From assembly GCA_949318235.1 (NCBI GenBank), contig OX439132.1, positions 26,847,743-26,911,742 on the forward strand: a stretch of 64,000 nt of DNA, given 5' to 3'. Positions 1-13,500 of the stretch are shown piece by piece. This stretch comes from Ecdyonurus torrentis (lineage: Eukaryota; Arthropoda; Insecta; Ephemeroptera; Heptageniidae). Position numbers and translations under genes: made by a program. How positions within the stretch are numbered: the first letter of the stretch is position 1; each line of letters opens with the position of its first letter. The notes below the pieces were generated by a model. That model was not told the origin of the DNA, did no database searches, and worked only from the letters and a program-made list of their open reading frames with translations.

Positions 1-242
1 TTTTAAACTATATATTTATGAGGGACGCATAACAACTTAAATTCTAATAGTAAAAATATTGGACTTTTACTTCATAAATGTGACTATTTTTTTTTCTTCT
101 TCTAATATATTAAGTGTTAAGTTCATTTATTGTTAACTGAGCTAGCGCAAATGAAACTACATACATATATATATTTTTTACTTTAAGTGGAATATTAAAT
201 TTTGTACACATTAAAAGCAATGAGCAATAAGGTATAATTGTA

Positions 243-286
<44 letters not shown>

Positions 287-1137
287 TAACATCGTTTTTC
301 TTACAGTAAATAGCTAACATTAATGATAATTAAAGACCCATTCACCAGTTATAATAATGTTTGATTATGCAAATCATTCTTTACTTTGTACATATATGAA
401 TATGACATTTATTCATTAAACTAAAACAGATAAAAAATAGGTTTTCATAACAGAGATTTTAATTTATATCATTGATATTTTATTTAAACATAATATCCAA
501 TATTAAAAATAATATTAATTTTTTTTTATCATAATAATTATATATGAATTACATTTTTCAATATATTACTTTAAATGATAAATAAAATTTTAATTAGCAA
601 TAAAGAAAATGGCTAACAGAATTGTCATGATTAATTTAATTCTTAAATTAAAGTTAGTTCACTCTGAAAGTTATTTTTATGTTATAAAGAAGCATTGGAC
701 TTTTAACTGATCATGCACATGTAATGCTTTTGTACAAAATAAAAATATTTCAGAGTGTACTACAATTTACTTACATTGAAAAGTTTGGCTAACAGGATGT
801 AACCAATGAAAAGCTGTCCCCAATAGTTAATTTATTGTATGCGAGAAAAAAAAATCAATCTTTGTGTTCTCTTTCTATAACGCGCTTTTTTTTATTATTA
901 TTATTATTTTTTAACACTAGGTAGAAAATGTGCGTTGTATTTAAATCTTATGTGTTTTACCTTAAAGTGATTTTAGCCAAATTTCATTTGTTCTAAAAAG
1001 AACATAACTTACATTCATTATAAGTTGCATCAAAATTATCCCCTTTAACTCTCATTTTTACTTACAATGGAATAAAAGAAAAGGATAGTAAAAGAGCCAA
1101 TTATTCATTGCACAGCCTATAATGCGGAGAAATACAT

Positions 1138-1250
1138 ATTGACTTATAAAGGAACAATTTTTTTGAGGCTGACTATACGCGATATCGGTCATATCCGCTT
1201 CTGTTTTGATTATAGTTGACCTCAAAACAGTTGTTCCTTTATTAGTCAAT
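1138..1250. repeat. Small hairpin element (MITE-like)
   Basis: The left arm from ATTGACTTATAAAGGAAC is matched in reverse complement by GTTCCTTTATTAGTCAAT at the right end, with about 40-base arms around a short centre. No coding content. Confidence 0.6.
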
Positions 1251-2320
1251 AGCCTTAATGTAAATGTAGGCGATAAAATAATGAAAGCCAAACATTGGGT
1301 TGAAACGGGCCCGTCCACCGCAAAATTATAGGGTATATAATTATATGCATAGGCCTATTAATAATTTGCAATTGTTGAGGCAGACAACAAAGTCTTTTTT
1401 AAGTTGTAAAGATAGTCTTTTAGTTGATTTCACAGTAATATAATAATCATTAATAAATGATTTTGCAGGTACAATAATAATAATCAATTAAAATTTGAAA
1501 AAGTTTTAGCCATTTTCTTATACTGCAATGTTACATTTCTAATCCAAAATATCAATGATTTTGGTTGAAAAAGTAAGAAAAAAAAATCTCACATGTAGAT
1601 GAACTAACAATTCATACATTCTATATTAAACAAATGCAGGTATATTACATGCTTACAATATTCACTCGTTATTTCCCATGTATTCAAGTAAAACTTTGAT
1701 TCTCTTTGTCAATAAATAAATCTACTTCAGATCTACTGAAGATTTTAATGTTTTTATATTTTCTAAACAAATAAATTTTATTTATTTTATTAAATCGTAT
1801 AAGTAAATTTTTAAAGCTTTTCTTATCATATACATTTTTTTTCTTTGTTTTTTCTTCTAAATTTAGGAGTAATTAGATTTCAGTTTTTAAGCAATATATA
1901 CATTAAAAAAAAACAATAATAACTTACTGTGAAATTCAAAATAAAATGCTTGATTAAAGAAATATAATATTTTTTTATATATATTTCTTAAGAAAAATTA
2001 TAATAAAAAAATTTAACTTGCACATAACTGTGTGTAATCACTACCCACACCAAACCTTGCATACACTCATTTTATCATTCACACATAAAAAGCACAGGTA
2101 TTTCAATAAAAATAGAAACTATTATTTACAAATTCTGTATCTCATACTATATTATAATTATTAATACAAAATGAAGGCCCAAGAATTTTATTTTATACTT
2201 TCTTGATTTGAATAAGTTAATTTATACAACTTTGTAGCTGTTTTTTTCTTCTTGTTTAATATAGACTATTGAATTAACATAATATTTTTGTTTTCTTCAA
2301 ATTGATCTTCTCGAGTCAAT

Positions 2321-2494
2321 ATGAAGTTTCTACACTTTACAAAATTCCAAAGAATGGCCGATCTATACTTTACAATTTGAGCCTACCTGGAGATTCCACG
2401 CCTGTTTTATATAGCAGAAGCTCCAGGTAGCCGCGACTTTGTAAAGTGTCGATTGTTCACTATTTAGAAATTTGTAAAGTGTAGAAGCTTCATT
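2321..2494. repeat. Small hairpin element (MITE-like)
   Basis: The ends ATGAAGTTTCTACACTTTAC and GTAAAGTGTAGAAGCTTCAT are inverted copies. The centre has a second inverted pair around CTACCTGGAG / CTCCAGGTAG. No coding content. Confidence 0.6.
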
Positions 2495-3140
2495 ATGACA
2501 CAAAAAGATCAAAATGTGTACGTCCATAATTTCTTTATTATTAATCAATTTAAGGCGCTAAAATAAAGCAGTTTTGGGTGGTATTTTGACTGGTGATCCA
2601 GCACTTTGTACAAGTACCCAAGTCTAAAAACAAGGCAAAGGATGATGATATCACTGGGAATTGTACTTTGCCATATAACCTAGCAATAGGGCACACTCTG
2701 GTTCATTGCCTTTGTGTTGTTTTAAGACTTAGGAACATGAGCAGTGATCTACTACGTGTCCAAAGCACTAGATAACCAGATAATATACTTTGTTACTTTT
2801 TTTGTGAAAGACATAAAGATTTGTTTAAAACATGATGTACATATAAGTAACAGGTAATTTTACATTGAAGTTATATCTTTCTAACCCCCCCTCCGCAACT
2901 TTTTTGCTTCTTAAAAATAAAATTGTGCCAATTAATTTGCTTGGATCAAAATTAGCTACATATAATTGAATAACATATGCTTTAGAATAATATAGGTTTA
3001 CATGAAACAATAAAAAGGAAATAATCTATACACTTATTTACCTAATTTATAATACATTTCTTCTTAAAGTCATTGAAAATTTCCTTTTGGTTGTTGAGAA
3101 ATTAGAGGTATATTATGATTTAAAACTAAGGCATTCATTC

Positions 3141-3174
<34 letters not shown>

Positions 3175-3595
3175 TGATTTTAATTTTTGTTATTAGGTAT
3201 TATTATACATATAATATCAATTAGGTTTTATAAAGTGTATTAGCATGTAGGTTTTCTTTTTTAAAAAAAGATTTATGTTTTATATTAGGAGATACAACTT
3301 GAACTATGCTTTTAAATGTTGGTGCTGAGTAATTAAATATTTTAAATGGATATAAAATAATTCTAACTTCAGACATTTTTTTTTGTTTTTTTGTTAATTA
3401 CATTTAAATTATAATTTACTATAAAAAGTTCCACTTAAAATAGCTTAATAAGGAGTTATTATCACTTGAAAATCTGAGTGGGATGTTCATCTATGTTATC
3501 CACTTTTAGTCGAAACTCAGATTTCATTTTTTTAATTTTTATTTTTTAAACGTGAGCATTTTTTTTTCTTTTTGGATTAGGAAAAAAGAAAAGAT

Positions 3596-3601
3596 TTTAT
3601 T
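3596..3601 (-). terminator. Candidate polyadenylation signal for babo
   Basis: AATAAA on the minus strand about 350 bases past the babo stop codon. The hexamer is common by chance in AT-rich DNA, so this is only a plausible site. Confidence 0.3.
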
Positions 3602-3947
3602 ATTTAAAGATGTTTTACAATATTTTACGTGTCCATTTTATATCATTTAAAAAACCAAAACATCTTTAAAGTTGTCCTTTTATCCATTTCCAAAATATTT
3701 CACTTTATCTTCTTCTCCTTATTTAAAGGCTTGTAACATGTTATATTTGTAACATGCTACCCCGCCTATAAATTAATATTGAAATTTTTGAAGCTCCGTT
3801 TAAATATGCTCCAACATAGGAGCTTAGTGGGACTAGGTTATATAGGCATTATAGGATCTGTTTTCTGTTGTTGTTTATTGTTGTGTAGTTTTGTTGCACA
3901 TTGGCACTTCTTTTTTAATTATTCTCTTCAGATTGATCAGGCACGTA

Positions 3948-4079
3948 TCATTGAGGTGGTTTTAGGTCTTCAGTTGCACCAAGGTTAGCTAATGTTTTCT
4001 TGATTCTTAATGCTGTTAATCTAGCTGCAGCATTGTGATACCAACACTCCTTCATTACTTTTGACATTATATTGAGGGC
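3948..4079 (-). CDS. babo: babo exon 10: kinase end and stop
   Basis: The exon encodes [33 protein letters not shown] and a short tail ending LKPPQ before [21 protein letters not shown] is the conserved end of type I receptor kinases. The acceptor is TTTTCAG. Confidence 0.95.
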   Translation of the reverse strand, partial: ALNIMSKVMKECWYHNAAARLTALRIKKTLANLGATEDLKPPQ

Positions 4080-4466
4080 CTGAAAATATACACACGTTTT
4101 AAAAAATTGAAAATTGAAAATCTTAAAATCATCTTCTTACTCATCATCTTTACACTGGTCCTAAAAAAAAAAAAAAAAAAAAAACTAACTGACTGACTGC
4201 ATTAAAGTTGCCTCATATATTTTTATGGCTACGCGGCATTTTGGTACTTCTGCAATCTCCGTGGGTGCAATTTTGGAACATATGCATTCTCCTTGCTCCC
4301 CTGTTTTGAAACATTTTTATACGATTAGCTTGTACAGGTGTGCCATAAGTAGGCGTGGTAAAGATTGTAGATGTACCAAAAATTGCACCTGAGCAGATTG
4401 CAGAAGTACTGAAATTCAACGTAGCCCTCAACATGCTATTCAGTTGGAGGCACAAACACTGCGGTC

Positions 4467-4500
<34 letters not shown>

Positions 4501-7500
4501 AGACCAATGCACTCAACCCTTCTGTAACCACCACACTCTGAGAAAACTTGTTGTATTGTAGTCAAACTCTCATAGATGTGACAACAACACGTTTATGAGA
4601 ATTAATTACAAATTGTATATTTTACAAGTTCTATTTTCCTACTTTTGGGGGCTACATAAGGGATAAATGACTGTACAAATTATGCGCTCATTTTACATTG
4701 TAACACTTAAGAGGAAGTTGGGGGGTTACAACATGTATTTTTCAATGTTAAATAATGAGATAAAGATTTCATTGAGTCATATATGATGACCCAAAGACCC
4801 TCCGTAGCCCCATGGTAGCCCAGCAAACTTGCCCTAATCCTGCGAGATATTCAACCCGCTACAACATTTTCTATAGTAAAGCCGTAACTATGACGTAAAA
4901 GATACGTGAAGAGTTGCATATCTCGCAAGGTGATGAAGTAATGAAGTATTAAGTCTAAAAACCATTAAATATGTGAAATTTTTAGCGACTATTTTAGAGA
5001 CTATTTTGCTAAAAAGTTGCGACTTTTTAGTCGACTATTTTGCAATAATTTGCGACTTTTTTGCCGCGCTCTAGTGATCACGAGTTTGAGGGGCTATGGA
5101 AGGGCTTTGGGTCATCATATGCGAGTTTATGGCAGTTATTTTCATTATCTAACATTGAAGAAGCCATCTTGTAACCCCTGAACATCCTCTTTAAGATACA
5201 TTTGTTTCTACACACAATTGTGAAAATATATTTTGCCATTCAAAAAACTAGCACTAAATTTGTAATTTTATTCTTGGGAAAAACTTGCGCTGAATTTTAA
5301 TGATAAAACATATTATCACAATCATTAACACTTTAACATATTTCAAACATACTTTTCCCACCCAGCCACAGTTACTTAAGTGACTTCGAGTACTTACTTC
5401 TGAAGATTGCCATCTATTTGGAATTGAAGGACGTTGTTTACATTCACACACCACTTTTCTCATTTCTTCTATAGTAGGATCTGACGGTACCAAGTCATAA
5501 AAAGGTAACTGATATTCATCATATATACCTAAATTTAAAAAATATTATTAGCAAAAAAATTTAAAAGAAGATAAATTTGAAAGAAAAAAATATGAGAAAC
5601 CAGAAAGGGCCTTACCACAGTGAAGAGAATTCCATAGTTTGGCAAAAACTTTGCTAGCACAGAAAAAAAAATAATACTTATCACATATTGGATAGCATTC
5701 GGCACTAAACTCCACAAGCAAACTAAGTATGTGTCTTCATGAGTTCTTACAGTCTCAGAGAGAAACTAAGAATGATAGCTTTTACTGGTGTTTTATAGTT
5801 AAATATATAGGTGTGGTGGGAGTGGGGAGGGAAGAAAAACAATAGGAAAGAAAGCAGTGGAGGATGAAGGTACTAGAAGTACTAGAAGTAGTAGAAGGTG
5901 TGGAAGTAGGTATAGTGGAGGTAGAGAGTTGGTTAGGATGTGCGTGTCAACTTATATTAAGGCAGGTCAGTCTACTGTCTTCCTGGACTGTGTAATATCG
6001 AGGGCTACTCGACATTTTGGTATTACAGCAATCTCCTCGGGTGCAATTTTGGCACATCTGTATTATCCTTGCTCCCATCCTTTGAAACATCTTTATACGC
6101 TTAACCTGTACAGGTGTGCATTAGTAGGCGTGGCGAAGATTTCATATGTGCCAAAATTACACCCGCGGAGATTGCAGTAGTACCGAAATGCCGCATAGCC
6201 CTCAATAAATTGATGTGCTAATAATCTGCCATCATTCTTAGTTTATCTCTGAATTTGTAAGGACCTACAAAGGCATACACTCACACATACTGTACTCCAT
6301 TTTTTATTAGGTTTAGTGCTGAATGCTATCCAATATTTTCATTCTTCTTCTTCTTCTTCTTCCGGTTCTAGCAAGATTTTCACCAAACTATCAGATTCTC
6401 TTCACTATGGTAAGGCTCTTGCTGTTTTCTCCTAATCTTTTCTTTTATAAATTAAAAATACTTAACCGTGATGGTTACATTTCCTTAGCATCTCTAATTT
6501 TTAACTTAAAATAATAATTATTTTTATTTACCTCCAATATTACACCTCCTGGCAATTTCCCAGAAAATAAGACCTAATGCATAAACATCAGCTCTCTTAT
6601 AAGAATCAAAGTGATTTTCGCTAATGGACTCATCCAGAACCTAAAACAAAATATGATTATGTAATTACATTATGCCCGATTAAAAACCATTTGTAAAATT
6701 TATGTTTATTTTTCACATTTGTTTATTTAAAGAATTTAACAGAAACAAACAAGGGGATTAAAAACATGAAAATCAAGAATAAATCATATTTTCAGCATGG
6801 TGGTGTGGAATATTTGATAATAAAACCACATTTGAATAAATAAAGCCACTTTTTGAGAAAGAAAGAAAACTCTAACCAAGGTCAAAATAAACCTGTAGAA
6901 CAGAGAACAAACTTAACTCAATATTATTATTACTGTGTTTGTTTATAGTAATTTTCTAATTAATGATCAAGAAGTAAACAAGATTTTGATAATACATTTT
7001 ACCATTTAAATTTAACATACAAATAACAATAAATACAAACAACATTACAAATTTTAGCATTAAGTTTTTGAGTACTAAAATATTTTACCACAATTGTGTA
7101 TGCACGCCTTTATTTTATGTTGATGTGTTTATTTTGGTCTGAATTGGATTTTTCTTTCTGTCTTGGAAAAGTATGTCCGATTACCAGAAAATGCTCACTT
7201 TCTCCCTCCCTCCCTTACCTATCTTTATGTTTTGCCATAATTTAAAAAAAAGTTAATTATTGCAAAATCTAAAATTATTTTTAATTAATCTTTGTGGTGT
7301 AGAAATTGATTGGGCTGTTTGCCAGCAAAATGTAACATGTTAAATTTCACCTCATCCCTGTGATAAGTTTGATGTATTTTGAAAATGCAGCAAAATTAAT
7401 AATTATTGTAGATGGTGGCAATTACTTTAATTCAAACTTATTTATTTTATTTGCAAGAAGTAAAGTATAAGTAGGAAGTGATATAAAAAGGATTGTGATT

Positions 7501-10500
7501 TGCTTGCTTACCTCTGGTGCCATATATCTCTTGGTGCCCACCCTGTTGTTGGAGGCCATATCCACCCTGTCCTCCGCTACATCATACCTAACTGCAAGTC
7601 CAAGGTCACCAATGGCACATGTACCGTTGGACTTGACTAATATGTTCTTGGACTTCAAATCTCTGTGTGCTATAGCAGGCTTGCCTAAACAATACAGTAC
7701 AAGAATTATTTATGTTGTCACAATAACATTGAAAGTTTCTTAGGTGGGGAGGGGGGATTGCACCTGTAAGTTTCATAGGTAGATTCTTTACTCCACAATA
7801 TACTTGTATTTATTTATTTTTTTTTTGAGGAAAAAACATTGCGGTTAATATATTAATGTTCAAAAATAAATCCCTATAAAAGACAATACTTTGTAGAATG
7901 GTTAGAGCATGTTAATTTGAAAAATAATTAAATACAAAAATTCTCTAATTTACAAATTATTGAATGGGGAAAGGAATCAAATTTCTAGCGTAGAATGTGC
8001 TACACATCATTTTTTAAATTTTATCAAAAATGGTTTAAAAAAAAAAAACTGTGTTAACACATAAGCTTGCTCGACTTTATTTGCATCATTCCAATCTTGA
8101 CCAACAAAGCTGGCAACACTAACGACATATGGGTCATAGGTGGATGTGTTTGTTTGCATGCACTGCTGATGAATCAAAAGTCCAGTGGCCACTTATTATG
8201 AATTTAACTCAATTAATTTATAATATTCAGAATGGATAGAACAAAACATGCAAGCAGCCTTCAGTGAGCAAGAATGTGAGCTGCTAGGTATGAAGGTACA
8301 TTGCTTTTTATTTACTGACACAGTAACCCATTCTTTTAACTTTTTTTTTTAATATTTAAATGTATTTATAAAACATTATCTAGCACATTCTACTTAAGAA
8401 ATTTGATGCCATTTTCCATTCAACCATCTGCAATTTAGAGAATTTGCACATCTAATTAGTTTTTTTAATTAATTCATTCTACTGTATGCTACATTGTCTT
8501 TTACATGAATTTATTTATTATTAATTGGTACTTGTTAAGTATTCAATATTGCCCAAGCTAAAAGATGAAATAAAATTGTAAGCAAAGCAAACTCACAGTA
8601 GATTGTGGTGCAGGAAAAGAACTGCAGATTTGTGCAAGCACAATCACCATTTTTAACTAAAAAATAAGAGTCTACTCATGATGTAACTTCTGATAAATTT
8701 TTGTATGGTTATTTATAGCAAAATATTATTTTTGTTGCACTATCCAATTTATTTATTTACAGTACTTACTATTATTAATATTTAACTTTTAGAGGTTACT
8801 TCGTCTTATATTATGAAACATAGTAAGAATTAACTAGATAAATTATTGTTTCTTTCTAATTACACATAATTTTTCTGTTACATTGCAGGGGAACATGAAG
8901 AGAATTCTTGTTTTTGCTTTGCTTACCTTGCGTGCCCACTATTTCCATGTGAAGATGTGCCAAACCTGTGGCAATGGAGAGAGACATGCGCACCATGCCA
9001 GCGACATCCACTGTTCTTGAGCTGAGGTAGTCAAATAGAGAGCCATTCTCGTGGTAGTCTGTCACTAGCCAGAGCTGAGTCCATGTGCCATTGTCTGCAC
9101 AAAATATTAAATCATGTTTCATATTGCACTCCACTTCATCACATTGTGAAAAATACATTACCAAAAAATGAATATTTATACCATATTTATATAATTAATT
9201 TATTAAATCAATGATAAAGAAAAGGATAGAAAAACCAGCAAGGGCCTTACCACAGTAGAAGTTCTATGGAGAGGTCGAGGTCTTGCATGGCACAGTATAA
9301 TGTTATAAAAGTTTCTTTATAACTTGAGAGCTTTCGTCATATGATAATGACATTATCAATCAAAAGAGAAAATTACTTGAGCACATCACTGAGCAGTGTC
9401 TTGTCTTGTACTCTAAGGTAAGGCCCTTGCTGGTTTTTCTATCCTTTTCTTTATCATTGATCCTAACCGCGATGGTTTTTTCCTTAAATTAATTTATTAA
9501 ATACCAAACAATTTATTTTGTAATTATAATTTTTCTGCTGCTGCTGATTTATAGCTGAACTTAAATATTACCTTTGTTATCAGCTGCTATGAAGCCAAGG
9601 ATATTGTCATGACGTAACATGACAGTTTGATAGATTTCTGCCTCTCGGAACCATGACCTCTCCTCTCGTGATGAGAAGATTTTGACAGCTACATTTTCTC
9701 CTCTCCAGCGTCCACGCCACACTTCTCCAAAGCGTCCCTTGCCAATTGTGTCCACTAACTGAATCTGTCGAGCTATGCTGCGTTGTACAAGCAGAGGCAA
9801 GCCTGGGCAAATAACAGGAACGTTTAGTAACACGTATTTCAGCATGAACAAGGTATACATAATACTAATACCAAGACCTACAGACTATACAAAATTGTGT
9901 AATTGAAAATGTTCAATAGAATACTTCTAAGCAATGTTGCAATAAATAATTACAAATTCCAATATTTATTTTAAATCTTTTTAAAAGACAAAGTCATGTT
10001 GGTTCATGATGTAAATCAAAGAAAATAATTTAACAAGTTAATCAGGATTTATATCAAATTGTATTATGAAAAAAAAATATATATATAATAATAATAATAA
10101 TACATATAATAAAATTAATATATAAACTAATTATTAATTTAACAATTTCTTAACTACCAATAAAAAAATCACATAGTAGGCTATAATTTACCATCTAACA
10201 TGGTTTCAATGTTAAATTATTTTCTTTCGTTTGAATTTATGATCTTTGTACTACAAAGCAATGTTTGATTATAACACAATTTTACAGTGACTAGAGATGT
10301 GAGACATGTAACAGAAAAACTAAATTTATGCAATTTTGTATTATGAATGTGGGAGAAAGAAAAAAAAAAGTTAACAACCGAACATTAAAATAAAAATTAA
10401 ATTCCTTACAAAATAAACATTTTCTTATTTCCCCCCCCCCCCCCCCCCTCTCCATTAGATTATACTTGACATACCTGATCCAGAGCCACTAGTAGTCATC

Positions 10501-13500
10501 TCTATCATATCCCTCAATGAGTGAATCCCAAGGATAGGTTGTTCAGGGGCATCAATTGAGTCCTCATACAACGCTGGATTTCTTCTTGACACAAGATCTT
10601 TACGTTTGATCAGGAAAATGATGAGCAAAAAGAGTAGAAAAACTGCAAAGCCTGCTACTATTAGGAAGTTGATTAAAAAGTTGTATGTGGTCTCCATATC
10701 TGCTGTTGAGGGTTCTGTAATATATAAACATTGGTGTAAGTATACAAATTATCTTAGCTTCAATTTCAACTTTTACTGCTATTTTGAAATTATGTATAAT
10801 TTTATGATAGCGAAATTCAGTTGGAGAAATTTCAACTGATTTGCTTGATTAAGCTCACAATCAGGCAGTCTTTTTTTTTTTTTTTTTCTTTTTTCTTTTT
10901 AAATTTATTAAATTATTCTTATTATTATTCTTATTAAATTTTCTCTTTTTTTTTTTTCTTTTTTTTTTCCCAGGGGGGGAAATAGCAGTAAAATGAAGTA
11001 AATTGAGCATCTTTTTTAAATTTGTTTTTATATATTTTTAATGAATATATTTATGATTTATGAACTGCAGTCAATCTACTTACAAAAAAGAAAATAATAA
11101 TAATAACATAATAAGTTTCAAACAAAATAAAAATCTGAACTTGCGTATCAACTTACAGCATTTAAAAATTATTTAAAAATATATGAAATAAATTATGACA
11201 AAAATTCAAAATGACTGCAGTCATTTTAAAATAACAAAAAAAAATAAAAATTTTGTTGAGTGAATGAGAACCATATTACCACATTTAAACACTGAATAGA
11301 AATTATAGAAACACAAATAAAAACAGGTGAGAAAGAAAGAAAAAAAATAGAGCAGCTAGCCAACATATTTGTGTATCGTGAAGAAAAAAAAATGTACAAA
11401 TGAATTCTAGCTTGAAAGAAGGAGCATTATATTTGACTATTTATAAAAGCACAGAAAAACATTGAGATACCAAAGAAAAAAAAAAAAAAAAAAAACTATA
11501 AATAAACATCCACACCAACATGCACCATGCAAACATTGACTGAGCTGAAAAATAAAATAAATCAATTTGTCATATTAGAAAGAATTAGAACAAAAGAATT
11601 GTAATATTCCACTGACCTGATCACCAGTTATAATTTTCTCCTTTGGGCCCTTTTTTTTATATACTACATAAGTTACCATTAGTCGTTAAACTACTACCAA
11701 ATATAGGGAAAGGGTATTATTATAATATTAATTAAATTTGCAGTTATGATAAGAAATAAGATGTTATTTTCAAAACAAATGGTAGTTTAGCCTCACACAA
11801 GGAATTGTACAAACTTTGTAACATTTAGTTAAATAACAATAGCATGATCGATTTTTTTTTTTTATTACGGTAATTATGAATATGCTATGTAACTAAATAA
11901 ATAAGAAAATAAAGTACCTGAGGGTATGATACTTTTATGAACTGGGGATTTTATAGTCGTAGCAACCATGGATTGAATCCCCTTAACTTGTCTTCCAATT
12001 AAAACTATTCATTCTGAAAAGTTTTACAAGTATCATAACAGACGTCACTTTTTATTTTTTAATTATGTGGAATCAATTATTTATAATGGAGTTGAAGAAG
12101 GGTATTGTTCATATTCTTACATTTTATTGAATTTTTGTGGTGGTAAATGTATTGTTCGTGCATTTCAAGTGACAGTTCTTGGTTAACTAAACGATTATTT
12201 AAGAATAATTGAACATTCATAAAATCTCACAGGTATAAGAGGAGCAAGCACTCATTTAATAATTTTTGACAAGTTTGCGGGATTCACAGTTTTATTGAGT
12301 TCTTATAGAGACCTAGAAAAGTTTTGTCTGCCTAATAATATAAAAATCTAAGGAATATGAGTGCAACTGGTCTAGAAACTAACAATTAAACATACCTCGA
12401 AGATAACTTAAAAATATTTGGTGTGCAAAAAGTACACAGAACTTTGACAACATAAAATTATTGTTTCTTTATTTTCTGTCTAAATTCACAACACAAACAT
12501 GTGCCCATTAACTTAAAACATTTTTACACTTGACAAGAAAGTTCCAAATTTAAAATTTATTTAACTTCACATAATATGCTAATAATGAGATTTAACACTT
12601 GAAATATAGTTACCCAAGTTCATTTCACTCCTAATTTAAATTTGATGAACAAAAACAACACAAAAGTCGACTAAAATTGTCTAAATTTTCCGACATAAAG
12701 AAAAGTTAACGCACCACATTATGAACAAAAGAAGATTCCTATTACAAATGAATGATTTTATGAAATATGAAAATGAATTAATGTTGCTTATATATTTTAA
12801 TTTAACCCAAAACATTGAACTATACAACCCAATTAATTTGATTTTTGTTTGTCAATCTCAAATCAAATTAACATTTATATCAAGATGTGACTTTAATTAC
12901 CAGTTATAATAAGTTAATCCACAAAATAATAAAATTAATATTGATTTAAGATTGCATTTTTTCCATACCACAGCAATTTTTTTCCTTTAGAAGATTACTA
13001 ACGTAAGACAAAAAAAAAGTCTTAAATATAGCAAGGCTTATAAAACAAAAAAGCAACAACACAAGGGACGTTTCTATGTTCTCCTCTGTGCTTTTTTTTT
13101 TTTTTTTTTATTTTTTTATTGATATAAATATATTTTGTTTTATTTTACTCTCTCTGCTTGCCCACCTTCCTCACCTTCTGTGACGAATGTCAGGTTGGGC
13201 CTGAGAGCTCGGTTACAAAAGTCGATGTTATTACAACAGGCCACCGCAAAGGACGGAGGCTCCTTAGCGGTGGACACTTGAGTTGTCTGCCTACACCAAA
13301 GTGGGTTTTCAGGAGGGAATAGTTTGCTTTTATTAAAACACCTACAAAAAAAATAAAGAATATAATAAGAAATAAAATAATAAGTGTATGAATAGTAGTA
13401 ATAATAATAAAAAGCAGTTATATAGAATGTGTTAAAAGCATTAAAAGGTTTTGATTGGTGGGAAGAAAAGCGTGATATTATAGCAAATTTGAATAAAGAA

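Larger units (their letters stand above)
1..3595. other. Intergenic AT-rich DNA downstream of babo
   Basis: No gene recognised. It holds an (AT)n tract near 250-286, a poly(A) run near 3145-3171 and two hairpin repeats (listed separately). The short open frames here lie in repeats or low-complexity sequence. Confidence 0.6.

Noticed and set aside
5857..6180. Plus-strand 107-codon frame
   Set aside because: It crosses the nested MITE 5997-6206 inside a babo intron; not coding.
10432..10448. C and G homopolymer runs (also 20319-20333, 37047-37059, 38918-38946, 44582-44603) as structural elements
   Set aside because: Simple homopolymers of uncertain length. They are prone to sequencing error and carry no further signal such as telomeric periodicity.
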